Below are positions 51,156 to 59,994 of a stretch of 64,000 bases of DNA, piece after piece (positions within the stretch are counted from its first letter, which is position 1; the number at the start of each line of letters is the position of its first letter). Made by a program: the position numbers and the translations under genes. The DNA is from Duganella sp. 1224 (GTDB lineage Bacteria; Pseudomonadota; Gammaproteobacteria; Burkholderiales; Burkholderiaceae_D): contig NZ_JACBYS010000001.1 of NCBI RefSeq assembly GCF_013408245.1, positions 1,178,001-1,242,000 of the forward strand. The letters run 5' to 3'. Below the pieces are notes generated by a model. The model was not told the DNA's origin and searched no databases. It worked only from the letters and a program-made list of their open reading frames with translations.

Positions 51156-53234
51156 ATGGAAAACAAGGACTTGGGCGCGGCACAGGATGCGCAGCGCAGG
51201 TCGTTATTGAAACTGGGCCTGGCCTCGGGCCTGTCGGTGGGCGGCTTGCTGGCCGGATGCGGCGGCGACAACGCCGCAGCGAATAGCGGCGGGGTATCGC
51301 CGACACCATCGCCAGCGCCGAGCACGCAGATCTCGAGCTTTGCGCTGGCGGTGCTGCCGGACACGCAGTTTTACTCGCGCTACGCCACTTCCGGCGAAAG
51401 CAACCAGTATGAGCGCCACTACGGCAATGAGCCGTACGCGGCGCAGACCAGCTGGGTCGCCCGCAACGCGCAGGCGCTCAACATCCCATTCCTGATCCAT
51501 CTCGGCGACGTGGTCGACCAGGTCGGCAAGCCGGAGCAGTGGAAGGTGGCGGACAGCGCCATGCAGGTGCTGGAAGTGGCCAAGGTGCCATATTCCATCC
51601 TGGCCGGCAACCATGATGTGTTGAACGACATCGACTACGACAGCGACCCCACCAAGGGCACCGACACCCAGCGCGTGCTGGCCAACGAGCCTTACCTGCA
51701 ATGGTTCGGCGCCCGGCGCGCGGCCCGCCAGGCCACGTTCGGCGCGCGCGACGATACCGGCTTCCACGAGTACCATATCTTCAAGGCGCAGGACCAGCAG
51801 TTCCTGGTGCTGTCGCTGTCCTGGCGCATCTCGGACGCCGGCATCGCCTGGGCGCGCAAGGTGCTCGCCGACCATCCGACCTTGCCGTGCATCCTGGTCA
51901 ATCACCAGTTGCTGAACATTGCGCCGGACGCGGTCAGCCCGCTAGAAACCGGCTACGGCAAAATGCTATGGGAAAAGCTGATCCGCGATAACGACCAGAT
52001 CTTCATGACGCTGAACGGTCATCACCACGGCGGCGCGCGCCTGACCAAGACCAACAACTTCGGCAACGCCGTCGAGGAAATGGTGGTCGACTACCAGATG
52101 GCTTACCAGGGCGGCAACGGCCTGATGCGCCTGTACGAGTTCGACCTGACCAACAACCAGATCAAGGTGCTGTCGTTTTCGCCGTGGGTGCCGATGAAGC
52201 CGGCCGACACGCTGAACGCCTTCGACCGCGCGGTGCTCACCGAAAGCAACCACAGCTTCACCATCAACATGAACTTCGCCCAGCGCTTCGCCCGCTTCAA
52301 CCCGGGCTTCAGCGCCGGCAAGGCCACCATCGCGTCGTCGCTGGTGGACCAGGCCAAGGCGCTGGTGCTGAAGGGCTATACCGAGCCGGCGTTGGTCGAG
52401 CCAGTGCTGCCGAAGGATACGGACGACTATCCGAAAGTGGCATCCACCGTGGCGCACTGGCGCTTCTACGGTGGCGCAGACGGCGCGGCGGTGCCGGCCG
52501 GCACAAAAATTAACGACGTCACCGGCGCCAATCCGCTCACGCGCGACCAGCTCAACAAGGGCGGCATCGTCGGCGCCCAGGATGGCGACATCGTCTGGAG
52601 CAGCGATCACCACCGCTTGTCGTCGGCGCCCGGCTCGGTCAGTTTCCTCAACACCGACAAGAACGCCCCGCGCCTCAGCTATTTCCTGACTGACGCCAGC
52701 GCCGCCATCAACGCGCAAACCTTCGCCACCAACGGCTACACGATCGAAGCCTTCATCAAGATCAATCCGGCCTGGGACAAGGCCAAGCATGCATGGATGA
52801 ACATCATGACGCGCGACGGCAAGCGTGGCGACCTGAGCGGCTTTATCGGCGGCGACCCGGAATCGCCGCCGCTGCTGTTCGCCATCTCCAGCCTGCGCGA
52901 AGTACAGTGGGAAGTGGTGCCGGCCGTCAGCGGCCAGCGCGACGCCATGGCCAGCTGGTCGGGCGAGATCATTGCCGGCAACTGGGTGCACATCGCCATC
53001 GTCAACGACCCAACGACGCATGACACCGTCATGTACGTGGAAGGCGCGCCGGTGCTGCGCAACAGCAGCAACGTCGTCGGCCTGGCCACCTTGTCGTCCT
53101 CGTCGCCGTGGGTGGTGGGCGGCGGCGCGTGGGATGGCGCGCGCGCCGACGGTTTCTTCGGCAACATCGGCGAGGTGCGCGTGGCCGCCGCCGCGCTGCC
53201 ATCCAGCCAGTGGCTGACCGCGCGCCGCAGCTAA
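51156..53234 (+). CDS. exported metallophosphoesterase with LamG-like C-terminal domain
   Basis: A 692-residue exported enzyme. The N-terminus has the Tat-like motif RRSLLKLGLASG and the lipobox LLAGC, predicting a Tat-exported lipoprotein. The calcineurin-like phosphoesterase domain shows metal-binding motifs LPDTQFYS, HLGDVVDQ, AGNHDV, VNHQLL and LNGHHHGGA. Residues about 430-690 (WRFYGGADGAAVPAGTKIND, GYTIEAFIKINPAWDKAKHA, GEVRVAAAALPSSQWL) form a concanavalin/LamG-like fold used for carbohydrate or surface binding. Substrate unknown: nucleotides, phosphodiesters or phospholipids are possible. Confidence 0.88.
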   Translation: MENKDLGAAQDAQRRSLLKLGLASGLSVGGLLAGCGGDNAAANSGGVSPTPSPAPSTQISSFALAVLPDTQFYSRYATSGESNQYERHYGNEPYAAQTSWVARNAQALNIPFLIHLGDVVDQVGKPEQWKVADSAMQVLEVAKVPYSILAGNHDVLNDIDYDSDPTKGTDTQRVLANEPYLQWFGARRAARQATFGARDDTGFHEYHIFKAQDQQFLVLSLSWRISDAGIAWARKVLADHPTLPCILVNHQLLNIAPDAVSPLETGYGKMLWEKLIRDNDQIFMTLNGHHHGGARLTKTNNFGNAVEEMVVDYQMAYQGGNGLMRLYEFDLTNNQIKVLSFSPWVPMKPADTLNAFDRAVLTESNHSFTINMNFAQRFARFNPGFSAGKATIASSLVDQAKALVLKGYTEPALVEPVLPKDTDDYPKVASTVAHWRFYGGADGAAVPAGTKINDVTGANPLTRDQLNKGGIVGAQDGDIVWSSDHHRLSSAPGSVSFLNTDKNAPRLSYFLTDASAAINAQTFATNGYTIEAFIKINPAWDKAKHAWMNIMTRDGKRGDLSGFIGGDPESPPLLFAISSLREVQWEVVPAVSGQRDAMASWSGEIIAGNWVHIAIVNDPTTHDTVMYVEGAPVLRNSSNVVGLATLSSSSPWVVGGGAWDGARADGFFGNIGEVRVAAAALPSSQWLTARRS

Positions 53235-53302
53235 GCAAGCTGGCGTTGCCGTCTTGCCCGCACTGCTAGAATTTCCCGAAACGATCTTGGGAGAGGGTGC
53301 CG

Positions 53303-54130
53303 ATGGTAAGACGTTGCGGATGGGCAATAACCATGCTGGCGCTAACCGCTCCTGCGCTGGCGCAGCAACGCGCGACCGACTTGCCGCTGTGGGAGGTCGG
53401 CGTGTTTGGTGGCGCCGCTGCCACACCGGCTTATCCAGGGGCGGAAGACCGTTCCTCGCGCGTCTTGGTCTTGCCCTTGGTGATGTATCGCGGCAAGGTG
53501 CTGCGCGCCGATCGCTCGGGCGTCAACGCGCGGCTGCTCGCCACCGAGCGGGTCGAATTCGACGTCGGTTTTGCGCTGTCGCTGCCGGCGCGCTCCGATC
53601 ACGTGGCAGCCCGCGCCGGCATGCCTGATTTGAAGTCGCTGCTGGAATTCGGCCCGCGTCTCAACGTGACGCTGGCCGAGCCGGCGCCGGGGAGCCGGGG
53701 GCGGCTGGAGGTGCCGCTGCGGGCGCCGGTTGAACTGGGCAATGGCTTGCGCCGCCAGGGACTGGTGCTGGAGCCACGCCTGGTGTGGGAAACCGCCAGC
53801 GACGGCGGCAAATGGCAGAGCGACGTCAATCTCGGCGTGGTGGCCGGCGACGCCCGCCTGAACCAATATTTCTATGAAGTGGCGCCGCAGTACGCCACCG
53901 CCGTGCGGCCCGCCTACCACGCCGGCGGCGGCTTCATGATGACCCGGCTGGGCGCCAGCCTGTCGCGCCGGGTGTCGCCGGACTGGCGCGTGTTCGGTTT
54001 CGGGCGTTACGATAATTACAGCCACGCCGCCAACCGTGACAGTCCCTTATTCCGTCGCAACAGCGGCTGGTCCGTCGGCGTCGGCTTTACCTGGACCGGC
54101 TACCGCTCGGCCGCGCGCGCTTGGGAATAG
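53303..54130 (+). CDS. MipA/OmpV-family outer-membrane protein
   Basis: A 275-residue outer-membrane protein. After a signal peptide (GWAITMLALTAPALAQ) it has LWEVGVFGGAAATPAYPGAE, VLPLVMYRGKVLRADRSGVN, VEFDVGFALSLPARSD and the closing NSGWSVGVGFTWTGY, the family pattern. ATG 53303 lies after GAGAGGG; a GTG six bases earlier is in frame. Family members interact with lytic transglycosylases or act as porin-like barrels. It converges with the TonB-dependent receptor gene, three bases apart. Confidence 0.88.
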   Translation: MVRRCGWAITMLALTAPALAQQRATDLPLWEVGVFGGAAATPAYPGAEDRSSRVLVLPLVMYRGKVLRADRSGVNARLLATERVEFDVGFALSLPARSDHVAARAGMPDLKSLLEFGPRLNVTLAEPAPGSRGRLEVPLRAPVELGNGLRRQGLVLEPRLVWETASDGGKWQSDVNLGVVAGDARLNQYFYEVAPQYATAVRPAYHAGGGFMMTRLGASLSRRVSPDWRVFGFGRYDNYSHAANRDSPLFRRNSGWSVGVGFTWTGYRSAARAWE

Positions 54131-54133
54131 CCG

Positions 54134-56080
54134 CTACCAGTCGCGGCGCAGCCGCAGCATGGCGTAGGGCTGGGTGCGGGTGATGTTGTGCTCAACGAAA
54201 TCGACGCTGGCCAGGCGGTCGCCGGCGTAGTGGGTGCGGTCGTAGCTGATGGTGCGGCCGGCCAGGTTGTTCAGCTCCAGCGTCAGCACCAGGTTGGGCT
54301 GCGGCTTGTAGTTGACGAACGCGCGCGCCCAGCCGGAGCCGCTGCTGCTGTCGCGCTCGGCCACCTGCCAGCTGTCGTTGCTCCAGCCGTTGTCCACCGA
54401 GATGCCCCAGTTGGTGCGCTGCTGCGGCAGGTCCTGCGAGAACTCGACGCGCCACGACAGCGGCGTTTCGCCGGACAGCCGGCGCGTCGCCTGCGTGACC
54501 GGATCGGTGACCGAGGACGAGCGCCAGGTGGTCGACAGCTTCAGCAGCCCCTGCGGCAGCGCCAGGTTGTCGGTCGGCAGATTCAGCAGGCCGGTGACGC
54601 TGTCGGCGCTGGCGTCGCCGATATTGCCGGCCACGTCATAGGTGCTGGCGGCGGTGCGTACCGGCATGCGGTCGATGGCATCGCTGATGTGCGACTGCGT
54701 GTAGCTCAGCACGGCCGTGCCGCGTTCCCAGAACTTGTACTCGATGGCGCCTTCGCACAGCCAGGTCTTGGCCGCCACCAGGTCCGGGTAATCGCCCCGG
54801 ATGGTTTTGTTGGCGGGGTCGAAGTAGGCGGCCGCGTCGCCAAAATTCAGTTGGCTGACCTCGCGCTCCATGCGCAGCCGCAGTTGCAGCGACGGCAGCG
54901 GCGACAGCGACAGCCGCAGGCGCGGCTTGGGGTAGAGGTGGCCTTTGGCTTCGGGCTGATCGGCGCCCACCGTCAGGATCGAGTGGGCGACCTTGAGTCC
55001 GGCTTCGGCGCTGAGCGCATTGTCGACCTGCCAGGCAGAAGACAGCTGGCCCTCGACGCGCGATTCCTGCACCCAGGCGTTGGCCTGATAGCTGGCGCTG
55101 GTGTCATTGGTGTTGACCGCGCGCTCCAGCCCGCCCCGGATGACGACACCATCGCCGGCCTGCCAGCTGACCTGGCCGCCCAGCACCTGTTCGGTGGCCG
55201 AGGTGTTGGTGTACGCGTGGGAGGTGTCGGCGCCGTTGATGGTGGCCGATTCGGCGCTGGTTTCCGAGGTGCGGTACAGCGCCTTCAGGTCCAGGCTGGC
55301 GCCGCGGGCCAGGTCGCGGCTGTAGGTCAGGCCCTGTTCGCGCGTGTGGCCGGCATTGTCGTTGCTGGTCTGCGAATGGGTGGCGGCGTCGAAGCTTGCT
55401 TGCGACTGGTAGGTCCATGGCGTCAGCGCGCCGTTCCACGTGAGTTGGCCGTCCAGCACACCCTGGCCGTAGCCGACTTTGACCGCCGTGTTCTCGGCGA
55501 CGCCGGCCCCGGCCACGCGCACCTGGGCGGCGGGCGTCGGGCCGGTGAAGACGGTGGTGCGCGTGCCCAGTCCCTGCGCCATGTCGGGCGAGCGGCTGCG
55601 GGCCAGCAGCACGGTGATGTTCTGGTCGCCGCGTTTGAGGTTGTAGTTGCCTTCCAGGGAGGGCGTCAGCGTGCCGTCCGGCAGGATCGAGGTGGAGGCG
55701 GTGGTGCTGATGGAGACCAGATCCATCTGTTTCAACAGCAGATTGGCCACGGTCGGGTAGCCCAGCATATCGATGCCGTTGGCGCCGCCGTTGATCACCT
55801 CTATGCGTTCGACCGCTGCGGCCGGGATGCGGCCCAGCACGTCGCCCAGCGCGTCGGTCTTGGCGGTCGGGCGCTTGCCGTTGATCAGCACGTTGCCGGG
55901 CACACCGCGTCCGACGTTGCCGCCATCGAACACAAAGCCCGGCAGGCGGCTGACCATGTCCATCGCCGTCGACGCCTGAAACTGTTTGAAATAGTCCGGC
56001 GCAAACGACTGCGCGCCGGCGTGCGCGCTAAGCGCACAGGCGAGCAACACGGCACGGCGGAGGAGGGACGATGGCGTCAT
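54134..56080 (-). CDS. TonB-dependent outer-membrane receptor
   Basis: A 648-residue receptor. The signal peptide ends about residue 25 (RRAVLLACALSAHAGAQS). The plug domain is short: DMVSRLPGFVFDGGNVGRGV, VLINGKRPTAKTDALGDVLG, RIPAAAVERIEVINGGANGI, with a LLLK strand. The rest is a beta barrel ending ITRTQPYAMLRLRRDW with the C-terminal aromatic. The TonB box is not evident. ATG 56080 follows the family start; longer in-frame extension to 56242 has no signal peptide. Ligand unknown; no siderophore or vitamin genes are adjacent. Confidence 0.85.
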   Translation of the reverse strand: MTPSSLLRRAVLLACALSAHAGAQSFAPDYFKQFQASTAMDMVSRLPGFVFDGGNVGRGVPGNVLINGKRPTAKTDALGDVLGRIPAAAVERIEVINGGANGIDMLGYPTVANLLLKQMDLVSISTTASTSILPDGTLTPSLEGNYNLKRGDQNITVLLARSRSPDMAQGLGTRTTVFTGPTPAAQVRVAGAGVAENTAVKVGYGQGVLDGQLTWNGALTPWTYQSQASFDAATHSQTSNDNAGHTREQGLTYSRDLARGASLDLKALYRTSETSAESATINGADTSHAYTNTSATEQVLGGQVSWQAGDGVVIRGGLERAVNTNDTSASYQANAWVQESRVEGQLSSAWQVDNALSAEAGLKVAHSILTVGADQPEAKGHLYPKPRLRLSLSPLPSLQLRLRMEREVSQLNFGDAAAYFDPANKTIRGDYPDLVAAKTWLCEGAIEYKFWERGTAVLSYTQSHISDAIDRMPVRTAASTYDVAGNIGDASADSVTGLLNLPTDNLALPQGLLKLSTTWRSSSVTDPVTQATRRLSGETPLSWRVEFSQDLPQQRTNWGISVDNGWSNDSWQVAERDSSSGSGWARAFVNYKPQPNLVLTLELNNLAGRTISYDRTHYAGDRLASVDFVEHNITRTQPYAMLRLRRDW

Positions 56081-56241
56081 CGGAACATTGTGCAATGAAC
56101 ACCATTTACGCGCAATAGCTGAGATGAGGCTTTTTGCAAACTTCCCAATATGATAAATTGATATGCATAATTTCCAACTGTAGAGGTATCGATGGCTATC
56201 TGCCAACTCGCCATCACTTGTGGCAATCTCGAGCGTTCGCA

Positions 56242-56703
56242 ATGCCGTTAACGCCTGAGCGCAGCACAGTCATTTTTCGCCGCGCCCAACAGCACGACAT
56301 TCCCGCGATGTCGCGCATACGGCTGGCGGTCAGCGAAAATGCGCTGTCCGACCCAGGCCGCATCACGCGGCAGATGTACGAGGACTATCTCGACAAGCTC
56401 GGACGCGGCTGGGTTGCCGAGGCCGATGGTGAAATCACCGGCTTCAGTTATGCGGACAACGTGCATGGCGCGATCTGGGCGCTGTTCATGTCGCCGCGCT
56501 ACGAAGGGCAGGGACATGCACGACGACTGCTCGACCTCGCCGCCGACTGGCTGTTCGCGCAAGGCCATCCGGTGATACGCTTGAGCACCGGTGTGGGAAC
56601 GCGGGCCGAGCGCTTCTATGCCCGGCAAGGATGGACCCAGGACCGGATCGAAGGCAACGATGCGTATTATTCACTGGCGAACGAAGTCGCGTCGATGGAT
56701 TGA
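56242..56703 (+). CDS. GNAT-family N-acetyltransferase
   Basis: A 153-residue acetyl-CoA-dependent transferase: FRRAQQHDIPAMSRIRLAVS, GWVAEADGEITGFSYADNVH, the acetyl-CoA loop LFMSPRYEGQGHARRLLDLA, and GTRAERFYARQGW near the end. I start at ATG 56242 as residues before it (MQTSQYDKLICIISNCRGID) do not fit the fold. Its start lies opposite the upstream part of the TonB-receptor gene. The substrate is not predictable. Confidence 0.88.
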   Translation: MPLTPERSTVIFRRAQQHDIPAMSRIRLAVSENALSDPGRITRQMYEDYLDKLGRGWVAEADGEITGFSYADNVHGAIWALFMSPRYEGQGHARRLLDLAADWLFAQGHPVIRLSTGVGTRAERFYARQGWTQDRIEGNDAYYSLANEVASMD

Positions 56704-56727
56704 GAGTTGTCGTAACCCGAAAAGGTC

Positions 56728-56757
56728 GGGGTCAGACCCCGTACGGGGTCTGACCCC
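56728..56757. repeat. 30-bp perfect palindrome (GGGGTCAGACCCC type)
   Basis: GGGGTCAGACCCC-GTAC-GGGGTCTGACCCC is perfectly palindromic and lies in the intergenic space between a convergent GNAT gene and AraC gene. Such a fold would terminate or protect both transcripts. Similar GGGGTCAGACCCC palindromes are, from memory, abundant in Oxalobacteraceae intergenic DNA. Confidence 0.85.
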
Positions 56758-56796
56758 AGTTCGCCGCCGTGCGGGTTGTGCGATTCCCGCCAACGC

Positions 56797-57765
56797 TCAA
56801 ACGCGCCGCGCAACCGCATTCCTGCGCCACGCGCCGGGCGTCATGCCGGCCCAGTTTTTAAAGGCGTTCTGAAACGGGCTCTGCTCCGAATAGCCGAGCA
56901 AAAAAGCCACCTCGCTAACGCTGATGGCCGGATCGGCCAGATAATCCTTGGCGCGCTGGAACAGCGCCTCGTGCTGCAGCTTGCGGAAACTGCTGCCTTC
57001 ATTGGCCAGCAGCAGTTGCAGCTTGCGCGGCGACATCCGCAAATCCTCCGCCACCGCCTCGACCCCGAGCTTGCCGCCGGCCGCCAGCCGCTGCCGCACC
57101 TTGCACACGATGCTGACCGCGCCCGCTTGCTGTAATTGTTCCTCGGCCTTCTGCAACAGGATCTGGTTGGTCTGCGCATCACCAAACAGCACTGGCTGGC
57201 TCAGCAGGTCGCGTTCGAATACCAGCTTGGTCATCGGCTGCGAGAAGCGCGCCGGCTTGCCGAAAATCTCCTGATACACGTCGGCGTGCGGCGGGGGCGG
57301 AAAACTGAAGTGGGCCTCGAACGCCTGCTGCGGCCGGCCCGTCAACCGGCGCGCCATCGCCGCCCACGACGCCAGCGCCAGCTGCATGAAGATCGGCGAC
57401 ACCGGCCCGAGATACGGCAGCCATTGCAGCGCGACCTCGCTGTCACCGACCACCAGGCCAGTGGCGTTGACCTCCTGCACCAGCCGCTCGTAGCGCAGCA
57501 TGACGTGGATGGCCTGTTCCAGCGTCACGCAACTCATCGCGGCGAAACCAAGCATGCTGTAATCGCTGGGCTGCATGGCGGCGCCGACGCGCAGCGGCAG
57601 CGCCGGGTCGCCGCTGGCCGCGATGGCGCGCTGGTACAACGCCAGCCACGCCTCGCACGACATGGTCTGCGCCGCATCGTCGACTACCAGTAGTTCATGC
57701 GCAAGCTGATGACGGCGCAAGTAGTTCAACAACGGCAGTACGATGGCGACCTTGACTTGCCCCAT
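56797..57765 (-). CDS. AraC-family regulator with arabinose-binding-type N-domain
   Basis: A 322-residue regulator of the OruR/ArgR type. The N-terminal domain has YQRAIAASGDPALPLRVGAA and MLGFAAMSCVTLEQAIHVML; the C-terminal HTH pair is VEAVAEDLRMSPRKLQLLLA and ISVSEVAFLLGYSEQSPFQN, closing AFKNWAGMTPGAWRRNA. It is divergent from the amidase at 57876, with 110 bases between, which makes the amidase the likely target. Confidence 0.92.
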   Translation of the reverse strand: MGQVKVAIVLPLLNYLRRHQLAHELLVVDDAAQTMSCEAWLALYQRAIAASGDPALPLRVGAAMQPSDYSMLGFAAMSCVTLEQAIHVMLRYERLVQEVNATGLVVGDSEVALQWLPYLGPVSPIFMQLALASWAAMARRLTGRPQQAFEAHFSFPPPPHADVYQEIFGKPARFSQPMTKLVFERDLLSQPVLFGDAQTNQILLQKAEEQLQQAGAVSIVCKVRQRLAAGGKLGVEAVAEDLRMSPRKLQLLLANEGSSFRKLQHEALFQRAKDYLADPAISVSEVAFLLGYSEQSPFQNAFKNWAGMTPGAWRRNAVARRV

Positions 57766-57875
57766 GGCGTGGCTGGCTCCGAATATGCGCGAATTCTCAA
57801 TGTGGGAGGAATTCCCTCAAGACTGTGCGGGTCTTGCTCCGCATAATAGCTTGGGATCATCAATTACAAAAGTCC

Positions 57876-59282
57876 ATGCATGATTTTAAGCGTAACCTGC
57901 TGGAGCCGGACGCCACCGCGCTGCTGGCGGACCTGCGGCGCGGCGTACTGACCTCGGCGCAGATCGTGGAATCGCACCTGGCGCGCATCGAGCGCACCCA
58001 GGCGCAAATGAACGGCGCCACGCACATCTTCCGCGACCAGGCGATGGCGCTGGCGCGGCAGATGGACCAGGCGGGCGACCGTTCGCTGCCGCTGTTCGGG
58101 CTGCCTTGCAGCGTCAAGGAAACCTTCGGACTGGCGGGCCAGCAGGTCACCGCCGGCTCGCTGCGCATGGCGCCGGAGACGCATGCCGAAGACGCGGAAA
58201 TCGTCCGCCGGCTGAAGGCGGCCGGCGCCATCGTCATCGCCCGCAGCAATGTGCCGGAGTTTGCGATGACGGCGGAATCCAGCAACCCGCGTTTTGGCCG
58301 CACCAGCAATCCTCTTGACCTGCGCCGCGTGGCGGGCGGTTCCAGCGGCGGCGAGGGCGCGCTGGTCGGTTCGGGCGGCTCGGTGTTTGGCGTCGGTTCC
58401 GATATTCTCGGCTCGATCCGCATTCCGGCGGCGTTTTGCGGCGTGGTCGGCTTCAAGCCGCATGCGGGCGCCGTCAACCCGCGCGGCACCTGGCCGACGG
58501 TCAGCGGCAACACCCGCAGCTGGCTGGCGCTCGGGCCGCTCACGCGCAGCGTCCGCGATGCCGAACTGGTGTACAACGTGATCGCCGAACGCCCGGTCGC
58601 CGCCGCCAGCGCCCCCGGCCGCCTGATCGCGCCACGCAACTTCCCGTTGACGATGCGCGCGCCGTGCATCGAGCTGGCGCTGGCCGCCGCTACCGGCGCG
58701 CTGCTGGGCGAAGGCTACCGCGAGGAGGCGCACGACTTTGCCGACACGCGCCAGCTCTACCTGCAGATTCCCAAGCTGATACTTGACGATTTCTACACCG
58801 ACTGGCTGCGCCTGCTGTCCAACGAGCGTCACGGCCGCTACTCGCCGTTCACGGAGCTGCTGGCGCAACTGATCGGCAAGCCGACCGTCGACGCCGGCCT
58901 GTTGCGCTGGACGCTGATCGGGCCCCTGCTCAGGCCGCGCAGCGCCGCCAAAGTGTGGGAAATGGCCGCCCGGTTTGCTGATGCGCGCACGCGCTACCAC
59001 GCCATGCTGGGAACGGACGGCGTCATCGTGCTGCCGACGCTGGGTTTGCTCGCGCCGCGCCACGGCCAGATGAACAAGCTCTCGCTCAAGCCCGGCATCA
59101 ACGGCCTGTTCACCGCGCACACGATGGGCAATTACCTTGACCTGCCGGCCATCGCCATCCCGGCCTGGAAGTTCCGCGATCCGATCAGCGGCCTGCCGCC
59201 CAGCATTTCGGTGCTGTGCGCGCCAGGCGCGGAAGGGCAGTTGTTCAAGGCGGCCAGGCGCATCGAGGCGGTGCTCAACTAG
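57876..59282 (+). CDS. amidase-signature-family hydrolase
   Basis: A 468-residue amidase. The Ser-cisSer-Lys triad is seen as Lys in LPCSVKETFGLAG, cis-Ser in VAGGSSGGEGALVGSGGS and nucleophile Ser in GVGSDILGSIRIPAAFCG, followed by VVGFKPHAGAVNPRGTWP. It starts at ATG 57876 (MHDFKRNLLEPDATALLADL) because the preceding in-frame residues are unlike the family. It is divergent from an AraC regulator. The substrate could be an aromatic or aliphatic amide, or an acyl-amino compound; fatty-acid-amide-hydrolase-like length and motifs are compatible. Confidence 0.9.
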   Translation: MHDFKRNLLEPDATALLADLRRGVLTSAQIVESHLARIERTQAQMNGATHIFRDQAMALARQMDQAGDRSLPLFGLPCSVKETFGLAGQQVTAGSLRMAPETHAEDAEIVRRLKAAGAIVIARSNVPEFAMTAESSNPRFGRTSNPLDLRRVAGGSSGGEGALVGSGGSVFGVGSDILGSIRIPAAFCGVVGFKPHAGAVNPRGTWPTVSGNTRSWLALGPLTRSVRDAELVYNVIAERPVAAASAPGRLIAPRNFPLTMRAPCIELALAAATGALLGEGYREEAHDFADTRQLYLQIPKLILDDFYTDWLRLLSNERHGRYSPFTELLAQLIGKPTVDAGLLRWTLIGPLLRPRSAAKVWEMAARFADARTRYHAMLGTDGVIVLPTLGLLAPRHGQMNKLSLKPGINGLFTAHTMGNYLDLPAIAIPAWKFRDPISGLPPSISVLCAPGAEGQLFKAARRIEAVLN

Positions 59283-59364
59283 CGCGCCTTGTCTTTAGGC
59301 AGGGCCACGGTCAATCGTGCAGGCGGTAAGATCGGACCTTCATTCAATATCAGGAATCCGCACC

Positions 59365-59994
59365 ATGACCGCCAGCCACTCCACACCTGCCCGCCTGCCC
59401 ATCGGTTCCGCCGAGGGCGTGGCGTTTGACGTCGTCGCCTGGGGACCCGCGCACGCCGACGTCGACTTCAGCGTTGCCTGCATGTTTGAACACGAAGTGG
59501 ACGGCGCCGCCATCGCCGGCGGTCTGCTGGAGCTGGACCAGGCGCTGGGCAAGGAACTGACGCGCTTGCGCGGTGAAGGCCTGTTCCGCGCCGAGCCCAT
59601 GCAGACCTTGCTGATCACCCGGCTGCCGGCCACGGTCAAGGCGCGGGCAATACTGGTGGTCGGCCTCGGCGACCCGGCCACGCTGGACGGCGAGCGCCTG
59701 CGCCAGGCAACGCAAGTGGCCATGCGCGAGGCAATCCGCCACGGCGCCGAAACCATGGCCTTCGCGCCAAGCGTGCTGGACGCCGGCCACACCAACAACG
59801 GACCATTACGCATGCAGGAAGTGATGCTGGCGGGGATGCTTGGCGCGTTGCGCACCGAGCTGGCGCTGGCGGCGGCCGGGCTGGCCGTCCGCCCGGTGCT
59901 GCGCCAGTGCACGTTTGATGTGGGTGCGCCGCGTCTGCCCGGCGCGGCCGAAGCGTTCGCGGCCGCGTTTGAGGGGCTGCTGGAAGCCGACTAG
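59365..59994 (+). CDS. standalone peptidase M17 N-terminal-domain protein
   Basis: A 209-residue protein matching only the N-terminal (macro-like) domain of leucyl aminopeptidases: [40 protein letters not shown] and [20 protein letters not shown]. The metal-binding catalytic domain of M17 (NTDAEGRL motif) is absent, so it is not a peptidase. Similar proteins may bind nucleotides or small ligands. ATG 59365 is chosen as the N-terminal helix starts after it. It overlaps the convergent permease gene by four bases. Confidence 0.75.
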   Translation: MTASHSTPARLPIGSAEGVAFDVVAWGPAHADVDFSVACMFEHEVDGAAIAGGLLELDQALGKELTRLRGEGLFRAEPMQTLLITRLPATVKARAILVVGLGDPATLDGERLRQATQVAMREAIRHGAETMAFAPSVLDAGHTNNGPLRMQEVMLAGMLGALRTELALAAAGLAVRPVLRQCTFDVGAPRLPGAAEAFAAAFEGLLEAD

